From Hyphomonadaceae bacterium UKL13-1 (GTDB lineage: Bacteria; Pseudomonadota; Alphaproteobacteria; Caulobacterales; Aquidulcibacteraceae): DNA of 64,000 bases. Position 1 is the stretch's first letter. Each line of letters starts with the position of its first letter. The translations under genes were made by a program, and so were the position numbers. Under the pieces are notes generated by a model. That model was not told the DNA's origin. It ran no database searches and saw only the letters and a program-made list of their open reading frames with translations. The DNA lies in contig CP012156.1 in NCBI GenBank assembly GCA_001602435.1, positions 186,001 through 250,000 on the forward strand. The letters are read 5' to 3'. Below, in pieces: positions 9,111 through 18,255 of the stretch.

Positions 9111-9119
9111 TTCGAGTAC

Positions 9120-12107
9120 ATGCTTAGAAATAATCACAAACTAGCCCTTGCCGTAACGGCAAGCACCATCGCGTTGATCATTGGTGCGCCAAGCTTGGCC
9201 TTTGCGCAGACGCCAGCCACTGCGACGGATGAAGCCCCCCGGGTTGAAACCATCATCGTAACTGGTTCGCGCATCCAGACGGCTGCAAACCGGGCCATTT
9301 CCCCTGTTCGCGTGATTGATTCAGAATCGATCCGTGCGACCGGTCTGATCGATATCGATGAAGTATTGAAGCAACAGAACCAATTCTTGCCGTCAAACGG
9401 TGCGACCACCAACCCAACCCTGTTGGAATCCCATGGCGCCTCCACACTCGACATGCGTGGTTTGGGCCAAAACCGCACGCTCGTGTTGGTCAATGGTCAA
9501 CGCGTGACGCCAAATGGCTTCCGTAACTCTGCAGACGTCAACTCCATTCCTTCGGCTTTGATCTCGCGCATTGAAACCCTGACGGGCGGCGCAGCTGCCG
9601 TTTACGGCGCAGACGCGGTTGCGGGTGTGACCAATTATATTCTGCGCGACAATTATGAAGGCCTTGAAGTCGCCCTGAATGGCGGCATCTCTGAGCAAGG
9701 TGACGCAGAGAGCTATAGCATTGGCATCACCGGCGGGATGAACTTCTTTGAAGATCGCGCCAATATCGTCTTGCACGCCAGCTATGCCGATCGTGGTGAC
9801 CTGAAGCGCGAAGATCGTGCTTGGGCGCTGCCTGAATTGAATGACGCAGGTCAGTTCATCCAGACATTCCCGACCGCAGGCGGCGCGTTCACGCGTTGGA
9901 CCAACGCCACCACCGCGCCAGCCGGGACCGCTGCCCCGACGTTTGCTTATGCGGCAGATGGCACCTTGGGCACCACGGCTGGCACCCAAGCCTTCTCGCA
10001 ATTTGAAGCGTTCCAGAACCCAAATGACCGCACCAATGCGGCCATCTTCGGCACATTCAAGTTGGCCAAATGGGCTGAATTCTATGGCCGTGGCACCTAT
10101 TCGCTGATCAATAACACCAGCCAACAAGTTCCCGTCCGCTCGAACGGCAACACGGCAGGTGTCCTGCCTGCAGTGGCTGGTGGCGCCAACATCGTCACGC
10201 AAGGCGATGTGTTGATCCAACGCACCAACCCATTCCTGACCCCGCAGATCCTATCGATCCTGAACCCAGCTGGCGGTACTTCATTGTTCAATTTGAACGC
10301 GGCTGGCACGGGTCCAGGAACTGACGCCGCCCGCTTCCGCGTGTCGAAGACTTTGTTGGAACTCGGACCGCTCATTGATGAGACAGAGCGGACCAGCCAC
10401 CAAGTCGTCGTCGGCGTCCGCGGTGAGCTGACCGACAATATCAAATACGACCTGTCCTATGTGACCGGCAAAAGCATTGAAGAAGTCCAGCGCATTGGCT
10501 GGGGTTCGTGGAGCCGATTCCAACAAGCAACCAATGTCACCAGCGTCGGCGGTCAAGCGGCTTGCGTCAATGCATCGAATGGCTGCGTGCCCTTTAACCT
10601 GTTCGGCCCATCGGCTGCTAGCGCCGCCGCGGTAGCTTGGATCAATGGTGACACCAGCGAATTGTTCAACAAGCGTAATCGTCATCAAGACATTCTGTCC
10701 TTGAACATTTCAGGTGACACCACCGGCTTGTTCAGCTTGCCCGGCGGTCCTGTCGGCTGGGCTTTGGGGGCAGAGCGTCGCGAAGAGTTTGGTAACTCCG
10801 TCTTCGGACCACGCGCCTTCACCCGCGATACCTTGCATACCCAAGGCGCGCGCGCCAATTTGATCGCTGACTTTGAACTCACCGAATATTACGGCGAATT
10901 GCGTCTGCCACTTCTGGCTGACAAGCCCTATTTCAAGCAGTTCGACGTCGAAGCCGCTGGCCGCTGGAGCGACCATTCCCGTTCGGGTGACTATGACACC
11001 TGGAAGCTGGGTGTGAACTGGGCCGTCAATGACACCATCCGTCTGCGCGGTTCGAAGCAAACGGTTGTGCGCGGCCCGAACATTGGTGAATTCTTCGGTG
11101 CAGCCGTGGAAGCGCCAATCACGGGTACTGGTCGCCCAACCGATTATTGCTCCGATCCCGTGCGTTTCAACGTGCCCGCGGCTCTCTGTACCGCGCTCGG
11201 CGCACCCTCGACCCCGGGCTATATCCCCGTCGTCGGTACTGCTTTGCCGCTGATCGACAATGCGGTTGCGGTTCAAGGCGGTGGCGAGGCCATCAAGCCA
11301 GAATCGGGTGAGACTTTCACCTATGGCTTTGTGTTCACGCCACAATTCATCCCAGGCCTCTCGGTCGTGGTTGATTATTACAACATCCAGATCGACGACG
11401 CGATCGGCTCGATTACGCCGATCCAATTGATGGATAGCTGCTATCTGGTGCTGCAGGACGCCAGCAGCGCGCTTTGTAAGAAGATCACCCGCGATTCCAG
11501 CGGTCGGGTTGTGAAATTCGACCAACGTGACACCAACTTGACCTTGCTCAAGACCTCTGGGGTCGACTTCTCCATCTATTACAATGCGAAACTGCCAGAA
11601 GCTTTGCCGGGCGACCGGATCAACATCAGCTTCCAAGGCGGTACCGTGGACAGCTTCATCCGTCTCTTGTTCCCATCCGATAATCTGTTTGATTGCGCTG
11701 GAGACTTTGGCGGTGGGGCATGCTCTGATGCCGGTACCGGTATCCGCGCCATCCCAGCCTTCCGCTCCAACCTTGCAGTCGCATGGATGGATGGTCCTTT
11801 GACCATTCGTGGTGCTTGGCGCTACCAAGGTCAGGTCGATGCTTTGATCAAGCGGGTACCAGAGCCACAGTGGCGCAACGTGGCGGCCAACTTGAACAAT
11901 GTCCAGCACATTGACGCCTGGGACTATTTCGACTTGGGCTTCTCTTACAAGATCAACGACAATCTGCGCGTTGGCGGCACGATCAGCAATCTGTTCGATA
12001 AAGAGCCACCAATTTTGGGCTCGGCACAGCAAGACGCCAACACGCTTCCAAACCAATATGACATCATTGGTCGTCGCTATGCGATCAATCTGGTCTGGAA
12101 AATGTAG
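9120..12107 (+). CDS. TonB-dependent outer-membrane receptor 1
   Basis: A 995-residue receptor. Signal peptide at residues 1-29 (LALAVTASTIALIIGAPSLAFAQ), then a TonB-box-like segment and the common start VETIIVTGSRI. The plug (about 50-180) contains LDMRGLGQNRTLVLVNGQRV and LTGGAAAVYGADAVAGVTNYIL. A long beta-barrel follows with TonB C-terminal signature blocks (NLFDKEPPILG) and the end RRYAINLVWKM. It takes up an unknown ligand with TonB/ExbBD energy. A serine hydrolase follows 71 bases downstream and might process the same ligand. Expression is likely controlled by the structured leader upstream. Confidence 0.93.
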   Translation: MLRNNHKLALAVTASTIALIIGAPSLAFAQTPATATDEAPRVETIIVTGSRIQTAANRAISPVRVIDSESIRATGLIDIDEVLKQQNQFLPSNGATTNPTLLESHGASTLDMRGLGQNRTLVLVNGQRVTPNGFRNSADVNSIPSALISRIETLTGGAAAVYGADAVAGVTNYILRDNYEGLEVALNGGISEQGDAESYSIGITGGMNFFEDRANIVLHASYADRGDLKREDRAWALPELNDAGQFIQTFPTAGGAFTRWTNATTAPAGTAAPTFAYAADGTLGTTAGTQAFSQFEAFQNPNDRTNAAIFGTFKLAKWAEFYGRGTYSLINNTSQQVPVRSNGNTAGVLPAVAGGANIVTQGDVLIQRTNPFLTPQILSILNPAGGTSLFNLNAAGTGPGTDAARFRVSKTLLELGPLIDETERTSHQVVVGVRGELTDNIKYDLSYVTGKSIEEVQRIGWGSWSRFQQATNVTSVGGQAACVNASNGCVPFNLFGPSAASAAAVAWINGDTSELFNKRNRHQDILSLNISGDTTGLFSLPGGPVGWALGAERREEFGNSVFGPRAFTRDTLHTQGARANLIADFELTEYYGELRLPLLADKPYFKQFDVEAAGRWSDHSRSGDYDTWKLGVNWAVNDTIRLRGSKQTVVRGPNIGEFFGAAVEAPITGTGRPTDYCSDPVRFNVPAALCTALGAPSTPGYIPVVGTALPLIDNAVAVQGGGEAIKPESGETFTYGFVFTPQFIPGLSVVVDYYNIQIDDAIGSITPIQLMDSCYLVLQDASSALCKKITRDSSGRVVKFDQRDTNLTLLKTSGVDFSIYYNAKLPEALPGDRINISFQGGTVDSFIRLLFPSDNLFDCAGDFGGGACSDAGTGIRAIPAFRSNLAVAWMDGPLTIRGAWRYQGQVDALIKRVPEPQWRNVAANLNNVQHIDAWDYFDLGFSYKINDNLRVGGTISNLFDKEPPILGSAQQDANTLPNQYDIIGRRYAINLVWKM

Positions 12108-12135
12108 TCCAGTCGCAGGAGACACGCGCGAAATG

Positions 12136-12160
12136 CGGCCCGCCCTTGTGGCGGGCCGTT
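12136..12160 (+). terminator. GC-rich hairpin after TonB receptor 1
   Basis: Stem CGGCCCGCC (12136-12144) with GGCGGGCCG (12150-12158), loop CTTGT, followed by TTGACGTTT. The T-run is poor, so it may be only a partial stop or an mRNA 3'-end stabiliser between the receptor and the serine hydrolase gene. Confidence 0.55.
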
Positions 12161-12178
12161 GACGTTTAAGGGGCGTGG

Positions 12179-13429
12179 ATGCCAAACAAACGACAGACAA
12201 AAGGAATGATGATGAGACAGCTCGGAACCTATGCATTGCGCGGCTTTCTGGCCGTCGCGCTCGTTTTGGCCTTGGCGATTGGCTGGTCGAGTTGGTTGGG
12301 CAAGCAGCGCGCAGGCTGGACGGAGACGACTTGGCAGCTACCGGCAAAGGACATGGACCTTGGCTCGTCGCTGCAAGCCGAACTCAATCGCGAAACAAAG
12401 GCCAATCCCAATATTCCCGGCCAATTACTGTATGTCAGGGCACCCAATCTCGGGCTCGATCAAACCTTTGCTTCTGGTCCTGACCTGCGGACAGATGACG
12501 ATGTTCGTGTGGCTTCCAATACCAAGACCTTTGTCTCCGCCATGGCTTTGCAATTGGTTGAGGCAGGGAAGCTGCAAGTGGATGGCCCGATTGGCCCGGC
12601 ACTGTCCCCAGCCGTGAGAACAATGATGGAGAAGAATGGCTATCAGCTTGATACCATCACTCTGCGCCATTTGCTTAACCACACCTCGGGTATCCCGGAT
12701 TATGTCTCCGTGCCTGCATTTCGGATCCTCGCGCTGGGACCAACTGCTTATGGTTGGTCCCCGCATTGGACTGCTGAGTCAGAGATTTGGTTCGCCGTGA
12801 CTTTCGGCCGACGAGATGCCGTCGGCGGCGACTTCAACTACACCGATACGAATTATTTGATTGCTGCAGATATGATCAAGCAAGCAACAAAGTCGGCCAC
12901 CATCGGGGCCGCTGCTCGGCAGATGTTGGATTGGCCTAAGCTGGGGGCTGACGAAACCTATTGGGAAGCGATGGAGCCCACGCCGGCAGGCACACGCCGC
13001 GTTGCCCAATATCGTGGAGCCATTCGCGATTCCGAACTGGACGTCTCTTTCGATCAATATGGCGGTGGCGGATTGGTCATGAGCATGGACGACCTGGGAC
13101 GCGCGACGCGGGCGGTAGTCCGTGGCGAGGTCTTCGCCAATCCAGTTGCGACCCGTATCCTCATGCAAACATCTGGTCCGGATGGGGCTGGGGAAGGATA
13201 TGCGCTTGGCATTGAACCAACCAAGCTGAATGGCGAGGTCTGCTGGGGCCATGGTGGCTTCTGGGGCACCTCGGCATTTCATTGTCCAAGGCTGGATATC
13301 ACCGTGGCCCGCTCCACAGGCCAGTCTAATAGCATGCAAGGCTACCGAGAGGGCTTCGGGCCATTGTCAGCCTTAATCCTTGCGGCTCAGGCGGCAGAAC
13401 GTGATCGCGCTAAAGCCACAAGCGACTGA
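12179..13429 (+). CDS. Serine hydrolase of the beta-lactamase/D-Ala-D-Ala peptidase fold
   Basis: A 416-residue protein. An N-terminal hydrophobic segment (FLAVALVLALAIGWSSW) would export or anchor it. The nucleophile motif is SNTK (Ser113-Lys116 from this start) and the second motif is YTDTNY, in place of the usual Y-x-N. The third motif near the C-terminus is HGGFWGTSAFHC, as in class C-like esterases and peptidases. Reactions for this family range from peptidoglycan or D-amino-acid peptide cleavage to ester hydrolysis; the substrate is unknown. Start ATG 12179 has AAGGGG 5 bases upstream, but ATG 12212 with AAAGGA at good spacing is equally likely. The 3' end overlaps the convergent P-loop gene by 43 bases. 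Confidence 0.82.
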   Translation: MPNKRQTKGMMMRQLGTYALRGFLAVALVLALAIGWSSWLGKQRAGWTETTWQLPAKDMDLGSSLQAELNRETKANPNIPGQLLYVRAPNLGLDQTFASGPDLRTDDDVRVASNTKTFVSAMALQLVEAGKLQVDGPIGPALSPAVRTMMEKNGYQLDTITLRHLLNHTSGIPDYVSVPAFRILALGPTAYGWSPHWTAESEIWFAVTFGRRDAVGGDFNYTDTNYLIAADMIKQATKSATIGAAARQMLDWPKLGADETYWEAMEPTPAGTRRVAQYRGAIRDSELDVSFDQYGGGGLVMSMDDLGRATRAVVRGEVFANPVATRILMQTSGPDGAGEGYALGIEPTKLNGEVCWGHGGFWGTSAFHCPRLDITVARSTGQSNSMQGYREGFGPLSALILAAQAAERDRAKATSD

Positions 13430-13971
13430 AGTGCTTTCTCAGTTTCCCTGTGATTGCCGCACCGCAGAACTAAGCCGCCTTGTTCCTTGATCTGCTCGCT
13501 TAAGGCAACATAGCGGGGGCGGCGCGCATGATGGGTAGCTAAAGCCCAGCGGATTGGGTGCTCAGCCTCCAGCAGTCTGGGCCAATCCTCGCGGCAACCC
13601 GGAAAGACATCGGCTCCTGAGCTTGCGCGCTGCAACGACCGGCGGATCACTTGCGTCATTACTTGCCATAAAGGCAGGTCCAGCCAGACCATATGGGTCA
13701 GGCGAGGCAAAACAGTTGGACGCGTCATCGCATAATTTCCAGCAAGCACCCAATTCGAGGCAGAGGTCGCCGCGGCCACATCGGCTAAGAAAGCCTCTGG
13801 TTCTTCAATCGAGCGGTCATACCAGCCGGGCCGCCAATTCATCTGATCAAGCTCAAGATGGTCGATGCGCGCTGCCCGTGCGAGCTTCTCCGCAAAGGTC
13901 GATTTGCCCGAGCCACTGGTACCGACCACAAGGACGCGGAGACCAGGGAGGAGTTGGGTGGGTGCGGTCAT
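13387..13971 (-). CDS. Small P-loop kinase-like protein (adenylate-kinase/topology-modulation fold)
   Basis: A 194-residue protein with Walker A GTSGSGKSTFAEKLA near its start, then ARIDHLELDQMNWRPGW, NWVLAGNYA and a lid-like Arg-rich helix (VIRRSLQRAS), the pattern of the FlaR/topology-modulation group of small nucleotide-binding proteins. Substrate unknown. I chose ATG 13971 because it starts directly before the P-loop domain; the frame extends to 14079 without clear support. Transcribed toward, and overlapping, the serine hydrolase gene. Confidence 0.75.
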   Translation of the reverse strand: MTAPTQLLPGLRVLVVGTSGSGKSTFAEKLARAARIDHLELDQMNWRPGWYDRSIEEPEAFLADVAAATSASNWVLAGNYAMTRPTVLPRLTHMVWLDLPLWQVMTQVIRRSLQRASSGADVFPGCREDWPRLLEAEHPIRWALATHHARRPRYVALSEQIKEQGGLVLRCGNHRETEKALQSLVALARSRSAA

Positions 13972-14105
13972 TTTTAGTTTATTGGCTTGGGGAAAAGAGT
14001 GGGATTTGCGGCTTAGCCCAAAAGCCAAAGGATTACACCTGCGTGGGTGGCCAAATTGCCGGGCCTGAAAAAACTTCACACTTGTGTGATCGCATTTTCA
14101 CAAAA

Positions 14106-14160
14106 CTGACGCCTGAACGACGTCAGTCTGTCACGCCGCGGCTTTAATCGCCGCCGCGGA
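14106..14160 (+). promoter_or_regulatory. Paired hairpins ahead of TonB receptor 2
   Basis: CTGACG-N9-CGTCAG (about 14106-14126) is followed by CCGCGGC with GCCGCGG (about 14136-14160). They lie directly before the receptor start and probably form the mRNA leader. No T-run follows, so a terminator is unlikely. Role unknown. Confidence 0.35.
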
Positions 14161-14193
14161 AACGGGTGCTGTGTGCCCGAACAGGGGATTCCT

Positions 14194-16971
14194 ATGACAG
14201 TTCACGTAACGCGAGCGGCCTTGATGGGCGCTGTTGGTTCTTTTGCTTTGCTGATCGCTACCGATGCTGCAGCCCAAAATGCCGCAGCCAGCACCGAGTC
14301 TGCGCCTCAGGCCGCTGAGACTATTGTTGTGCGCGGCAGCCGCCCAATTTTTGAGTCAGACCGCGCCGCTTTGCAGGTCCAGCGCAACGCCCCTGCTCTC
14401 GTCAGCGTTCTGTCTGCCGATGAAGCCGGCCGCTTGGCCGACCAAAACATTGCGGATGCCGTCAGCCGTCTTCCCGGCGTCGCCGTCGAGAAGGATCAGG
14501 GTCAAAGCCGCTATGTGAATTTGCGTGGCCAGCCGCGTCGTTGGGTGACGTATTCGATCGACGGCATGAGCGTGGTATCCCCAGAAGGGCGCGATACGCG
14601 CTTTGATAACGTCCCTACCGCGATCGCCAGCCAGGTTTCGGTCAATAAGGCCATCACGCCAGATATGTCGGGCGATACGGTGGCTGGCAACATCAACATC
14701 CGTACCCGCTCTGCCTTTGATTATCGCGGACGCCGGATCACGGGTGGTCTTTCGCTTGGCCAAGTTGAGTTGGGCGGCGGACGCGAAATTGATGCGTCGC
14801 TGGTAGTTGCTGATCGCTTCTTCGACGGCAAGCTAGGACTTTTGGCGCAGGCCTCCTTCTATGAGCGTGAAATGGTCACCGATAATTGGGAGACCGACCC
14901 TTACTTGCGCCCCGGCAGCACCACATCCGGGATTGATCGTCGTCCGGGTTCTGAGACTCGCCGTTGGGCCCGCGAATATGAAAACAAGCCTTACCGCCTA
15001 ACCCGCGGCAATATTTCCGGCTCGGCCCGCGCTGATTGGCGACCGACGGAGCAAGATAGTTTCTTCGCTCAATCCGTATACAGCCAGTTTACCGATATTG
15101 AGCTGCGCAACAATTACATTTTCCGGTTCGACAATGGCGCAACCAATACACCCAATACAGCCTGCTCAGGCACTGTAACCCCCATTACAACCAGCGCTGC
15201 CAATGATTTTTGTGCCGGCAACTTGCCCAATAAGGGGACAGTTTATGGCGTGCAGATGAACTGGAACTTCCGCACGGGTGACATCAAAGAATACATTTTC
15301 ACCAATACGATCGGCGGAAAGCATGCGCGCTTTGGCTGGGATATCGATTGGCGTTTGAACTTCACAGAGACCGAGGATGGACAAGACCTAACCGGGACAC
15401 CGACATTTCAGAGTCCGACGACAGTCACATCGCGCCCAACCGTCGATTATGATTTTACTGATGTTCGCAACAATACGGTGCGACTGTTCAACACAGTCTT
15501 GACGGGCACAACCCGCTCGAAAGGAGCCGCGGTCAGCAGCGTTGAGGCCTTCCCCATGCTGTTTACCGACATCACTGATGCCGAGGGTGGCGATCTGACT
15601 GCGGCGTGGACGGGCAAGTTCGATGCGAGCCGCGACATTAGTCTGTTTGGTGCGGAAGCGACATTGAAGCTTGGTGGTCTGTATACGACGCGCGACAAGA
15701 AGCGTCGCTTGACTCAATATCGCGCCCGGCCGGCTGACTTTACGGCTGCAGGCGTTGCCTTGCCGACTTATAATGATTTTGCCATCGATACGGCATTCAA
15801 AGGCGAATACGCGCTTGGCTACACATTCCGCTACTACTCCGGCGATAAGGTTAGGGACTTTGTCCAAAGCTTGAAAGATCGCCGTATTGGCTCTTATCAG
15901 GATGGCTCCGGCGAATATTTTGAAGTGACCGAAGATATCGCTGCAGCCTATGCGATGGCGACCGTCAAGCAGGACTGGGGCAGTGTCATTTTCGGCGGCC
16001 GTGTCGAACGCACCGAAAATACGTCAAAGGCCCTGCCAATCATCGGCGGCGTGCGCGTTCTCACCCAGCTCAAAAGCGATGACACGCTCTTTTATCCCAG
16101 CGTCCATGTGAATTATGACCTGAATGAAGAGATGAAGGTCCGCCTCAGCCTGAATAGTGGTGCTGCGCGTCCTGACTTTGACGATTTGGCTGCCAACTTC
16201 TCCATTGATGATGCGCCAGGCACCATCACGGGCGGCAATCCTGAGGCTAAGCCTGAAAAGTCGGTTGGCTTTGATGCTTATTTCGAATGGTATATGAAGT
16301 CACAGGGCTATTTCCAAATCGGCTTCTATTACAAGGATATCAAGGATGCCTTGTTCACCCAAAGCGGCACATTTGGCAGTACCATCCTGAATACGCCTGA
16401 CCGCGATCGTTCTGGCTACAATTTCACCACCGTGCGCAACGGCGGCGATGGCAAGCTGATGGGCGTTGAAGTCGCTTTCAACCATACGATTGAAGAATTG
16501 GTTGAATCCATGAACGGGCCGGATTGGCTCGAAGGGTTTGGCATTCGCCTGTCCGCCAATTTCAATGATAGCGAGATTAATGTGCCAGCCGTTGGCACGG
16601 CACCTTTGCTGGTTGTTGATCTGCCAGGGGCGTCAGACGTCGTGACCAATGTCGGCCTGACCTATGAAAAGTATGGCTTGTCGGCCCGCATCGCTTATCA
16701 ATATCGCACCAAATGGCTGCAATCGGTTGGCGGTTATACAACGGTCAATGGCGTCTTGGTGCCCGATGGCAATGGCGACATTTACTGGAACGATTCTGAA
16801 AGCTTGTCGGTCTCGGCACGCTATGAGTTGAACGACAACATTGAGTTGACGTTCGACGGCGTGAATTTAGCCGACAGCCCAGGCCGCCGCTTTGCTGACA
16901 GCGAACTTAATCCGATTGAGTATGAGACCTTCGGCCCTCGCTACATGGTCGGGGTTCGCTTTAAGTACTAA
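14194..16971 (+). CDS. TonB-dependent receptor 2, Xanthomonas/Caulobacter type
   Basis: A 925-residue receptor starting at ATG 14194 with AGGGG upstream; a GTG at 14173 would add seven residues. Signal peptide RAALMGAVGSFALLIATDAAAQ. The plug contains AETIVVRGSRP, IADAVSRLPGVAVEKDQGQSR, YVNLRGQPRRWVTYSIDGM and TPDMSGDTVAGNINIRTR, the pattern of the Xanth-Caul receptor subfamily, often tied to uptake of large or complex organic ligands. The barrel ends in GPRYMVGVRFKY with the terminal aromatic residue needed for outer-membrane assembly. The phosphonate transport operon starts 264 bases downstream on the same strand behind a strong terminator, so a functional link is only suggestive. Confidence 0.93.
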   Translation: MTVHVTRAALMGAVGSFALLIATDAAAQNAAASTESAPQAAETIVVRGSRPIFESDRAALQVQRNAPALVSVLSADEAGRLADQNIADAVSRLPGVAVEKDQGQSRYVNLRGQPRRWVTYSIDGMSVVSPEGRDTRFDNVPTAIASQVSVNKAITPDMSGDTVAGNINIRTRSAFDYRGRRITGGLSLGQVELGGGREIDASLVVADRFFDGKLGLLAQASFYEREMVTDNWETDPYLRPGSTTSGIDRRPGSETRRWAREYENKPYRLTRGNISGSARADWRPTEQDSFFAQSVYSQFTDIELRNNYIFRFDNGATNTPNTACSGTVTPITTSAANDFCAGNLPNKGTVYGVQMNWNFRTGDIKEYIFTNTIGGKHARFGWDIDWRLNFTETEDGQDLTGTPTFQSPTTVTSRPTVDYDFTDVRNNTVRLFNTVLTGTTRSKGAAVSSVEAFPMLFTDITDAEGGDLTAAWTGKFDASRDISLFGAEATLKLGGLYTTRDKKRRLTQYRARPADFTAAGVALPTYNDFAIDTAFKGEYALGYTFRYYSGDKVRDFVQSLKDRRIGSYQDGSGEYFEVTEDIAAAYAMATVKQDWGSVIFGGRVERTENTSKALPIIGGVRVLTQLKSDDTLFYPSVHVNYDLNEEMKVRLSLNSGAARPDFDDLAANFSIDDAPGTITGGNPEAKPEKSVGFDAYFEWYMKSQGYFQIGFYYKDIKDALFTQSGTFGSTILNTPDRDRSGYNFTTVRNGGDGKLMGVEVAFNHTIEELVESMNGPDWLEGFGIRLSANFNDSEINVPAVGTAPLLVVDLPGASDVVTNVGLTYEKYGLSARIAYQYRTKWLQSVGGYTTVNGVLVPDGNGDIYWNDSESLSVSARYELNDNIELTFDGVNLADSPGRRFADSELNPIEYETFGPRYMVGVRFKY

Positions 16972-17095
16972 GCCCCAGCGCCCGCTCTATGAGACGCAAA
17001 TAGGGCGGGTCTGCCGTTTCCCGAGTTTGAAAACGCCGATCCGCCCCTGACTTGGTGAGAATAGGCATCTGATTGTTAGGACTGTCGTTCGTTGG

Positions 17096-17135
17096 GGGGC
17101 CTGCCGGTTTGATCCGGCAGGCCCCTTTCTTTTTG
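17096..17135 (+). terminator. Strong intrinsic terminator before the phosphonate operon
   Basis: A perfect 12-bp stem, GGGGCCTGCCGG (17096-17107) and CCGGCAGGCCCC (17114-17125), loop TTTGAT, is followed by TTTCTTTTTG. It ends the TonB receptor 2 transcript and insulates phnD. Confidence 0.9.
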
Positions 17136-17235
17136 ATAATTGCACGAAGGCAAAGGCAATTAGGCTCACACAAATCGGCTGTAGGTTGGGTTGGTGGCGT
17201 TTCCTTTCGTCGCGCCACTGACATGATTTTCAGGC

Positions 17236-18255
17236 ATGAAGGCTGGAAAGATAGTGGGGGTAAAGCAGGTGCAGAAATCAACCTGGCTCAAGTCGCTTTG
17301 CGTCGTGCTTTTCCTTTCAGGGCTTTCTGCCTGTGGCTCTGACAAGCCAGATACTGAGCTCACAGGCTGGCAGAAAGAAGTCGGCCAGTTGCGTATCGGT
17401 GCTTCTCAAGGAGAAGACAGCGGCATGACCTTGGCCCGCTGGACGACCTATCAAGAATATCTCAACCGCATCACTGGGTTGAAAGTCGAAGTCTTCCAAG
17501 CCCCAGATTATAACGGCATTATTCAAGCGATGGCTTCGGGCCAGCTCGAACTCGCCCAGATGGGTAACACTGCCTATGCCAATGCGCGCGAGCAAATGGG
17601 CGATAAGGTAACGCCTTTCTTGGCGTCGCGGACGGCTGAAGGCTTTTCTGGTTATTATTCAGCGCTCATCGTACGGGCGGACAGCCCTTACCGCACCTTG
17701 GAGGATTTGCGTGGCAAATCCTTGGGCTATGTCGATTTCAATTCAACATCGGGATATTTGTTCCCGCGCTGGTCCTTGCGCCAGCAAGGGGTTGATCCAG
17801 ATACCTTCTTTAGCAAAACCGCCATGAGCGGCGGACACACGCAGAGCGTACTGGCTTTAGCAAACGGGCAGTTTGATGCGGTTTTCATGTTTGCTTCCGG
17901 AGGGACACCAGAAACAGGATTTACATCTGGTTCACTTTATACCTTGGCACGACGTGGTGCCGTGAAAGTGTCTGATTATCGGATCGTCTGGACAGCAGGG
18001 CCGATGCCAAACTCTCCCTTTGTCATTCGGACCGACCGACCGCAAGCGTTCCTAGATGTCACACGTGGGGCGATGGCTGCGCTCCCTTATGAAAGCCCGC
18101 AATTGATGGTGGAACTTAATCTCTTGGAGGGATCAGATTTTCAACCTGTTACACCTGCTGACTATCAGGCGGGGGTGGATATGCGTCGCGCGGAAATCGC
18201 CGAACGCCGTGCTGCCCCGGCTCAGAAACCATCCACTGGGAGCGCTAAGCCATGA
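17236..18255 (+). CDS. phnD: Phosphonate ABC transporter substrate-binding lipoprotein
   Basis: A 339-residue PhnD homolog that captures phosphonates (or phosphite/phosphate esters) in the periplasm and hands them to PhnE. A lipoprotein signal ends at the lipobox LSGLSAC, so the mature protein is probably inner-membrane anchored. The family pattern is clear: LRIGASQGEDSG, VEVFQAPDYNGIIQAMASGQLELAQMGNTAYANA and LRGKSLGYVDFNSTSGYLFPRWSL. The start may be ATG 17236 or GTG 17269 (GGGGG upstream of the latter). First gene of the transport block, overlapping the next gene by ATGA. Preceded by a terminator, so it must have its own promoter. Confidence 0.93.
   Translation: MKAGKIVGVKQVQKSTWLKSLCVVLFLSGLSACGSDKPDTELTGWQKEVGQLRIGASQGEDSGMTLARWTTYQEYLNRITGLKVEVFQAPDYNGIIQAMASGQLELAQMGNTAYANAREQMGDKVTPFLASRTAEGFSGYYSALIVRADSPYRTLEDLRGKSLGYVDFNSTSGYLFPRWSLRQQGVDPDTFFSKTAMSGGHTQSVLALANGQFDAVFMFASGGTPETGFTSGSLYTLARRGAVKVSDYRIVWTAGPMPNSPFVIRTDRPQAFLDVTRGAMAALPYESPQLMVELNLLEGSDFQPVTPADYQAGVDMRRAEIAERRAAPAQKPSTGSAKP

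Noticed and set aside
8882-9119. Cobalamin riboswitch before TonB receptor 1
   Set aside because: No B12-box or other conserved element of that class could be found.
17190-17235. Pho box upstream of phnD
   Set aside because: Only one half-site (CTGACAT) is close to consensus; the partner 11 bases away does not match well.
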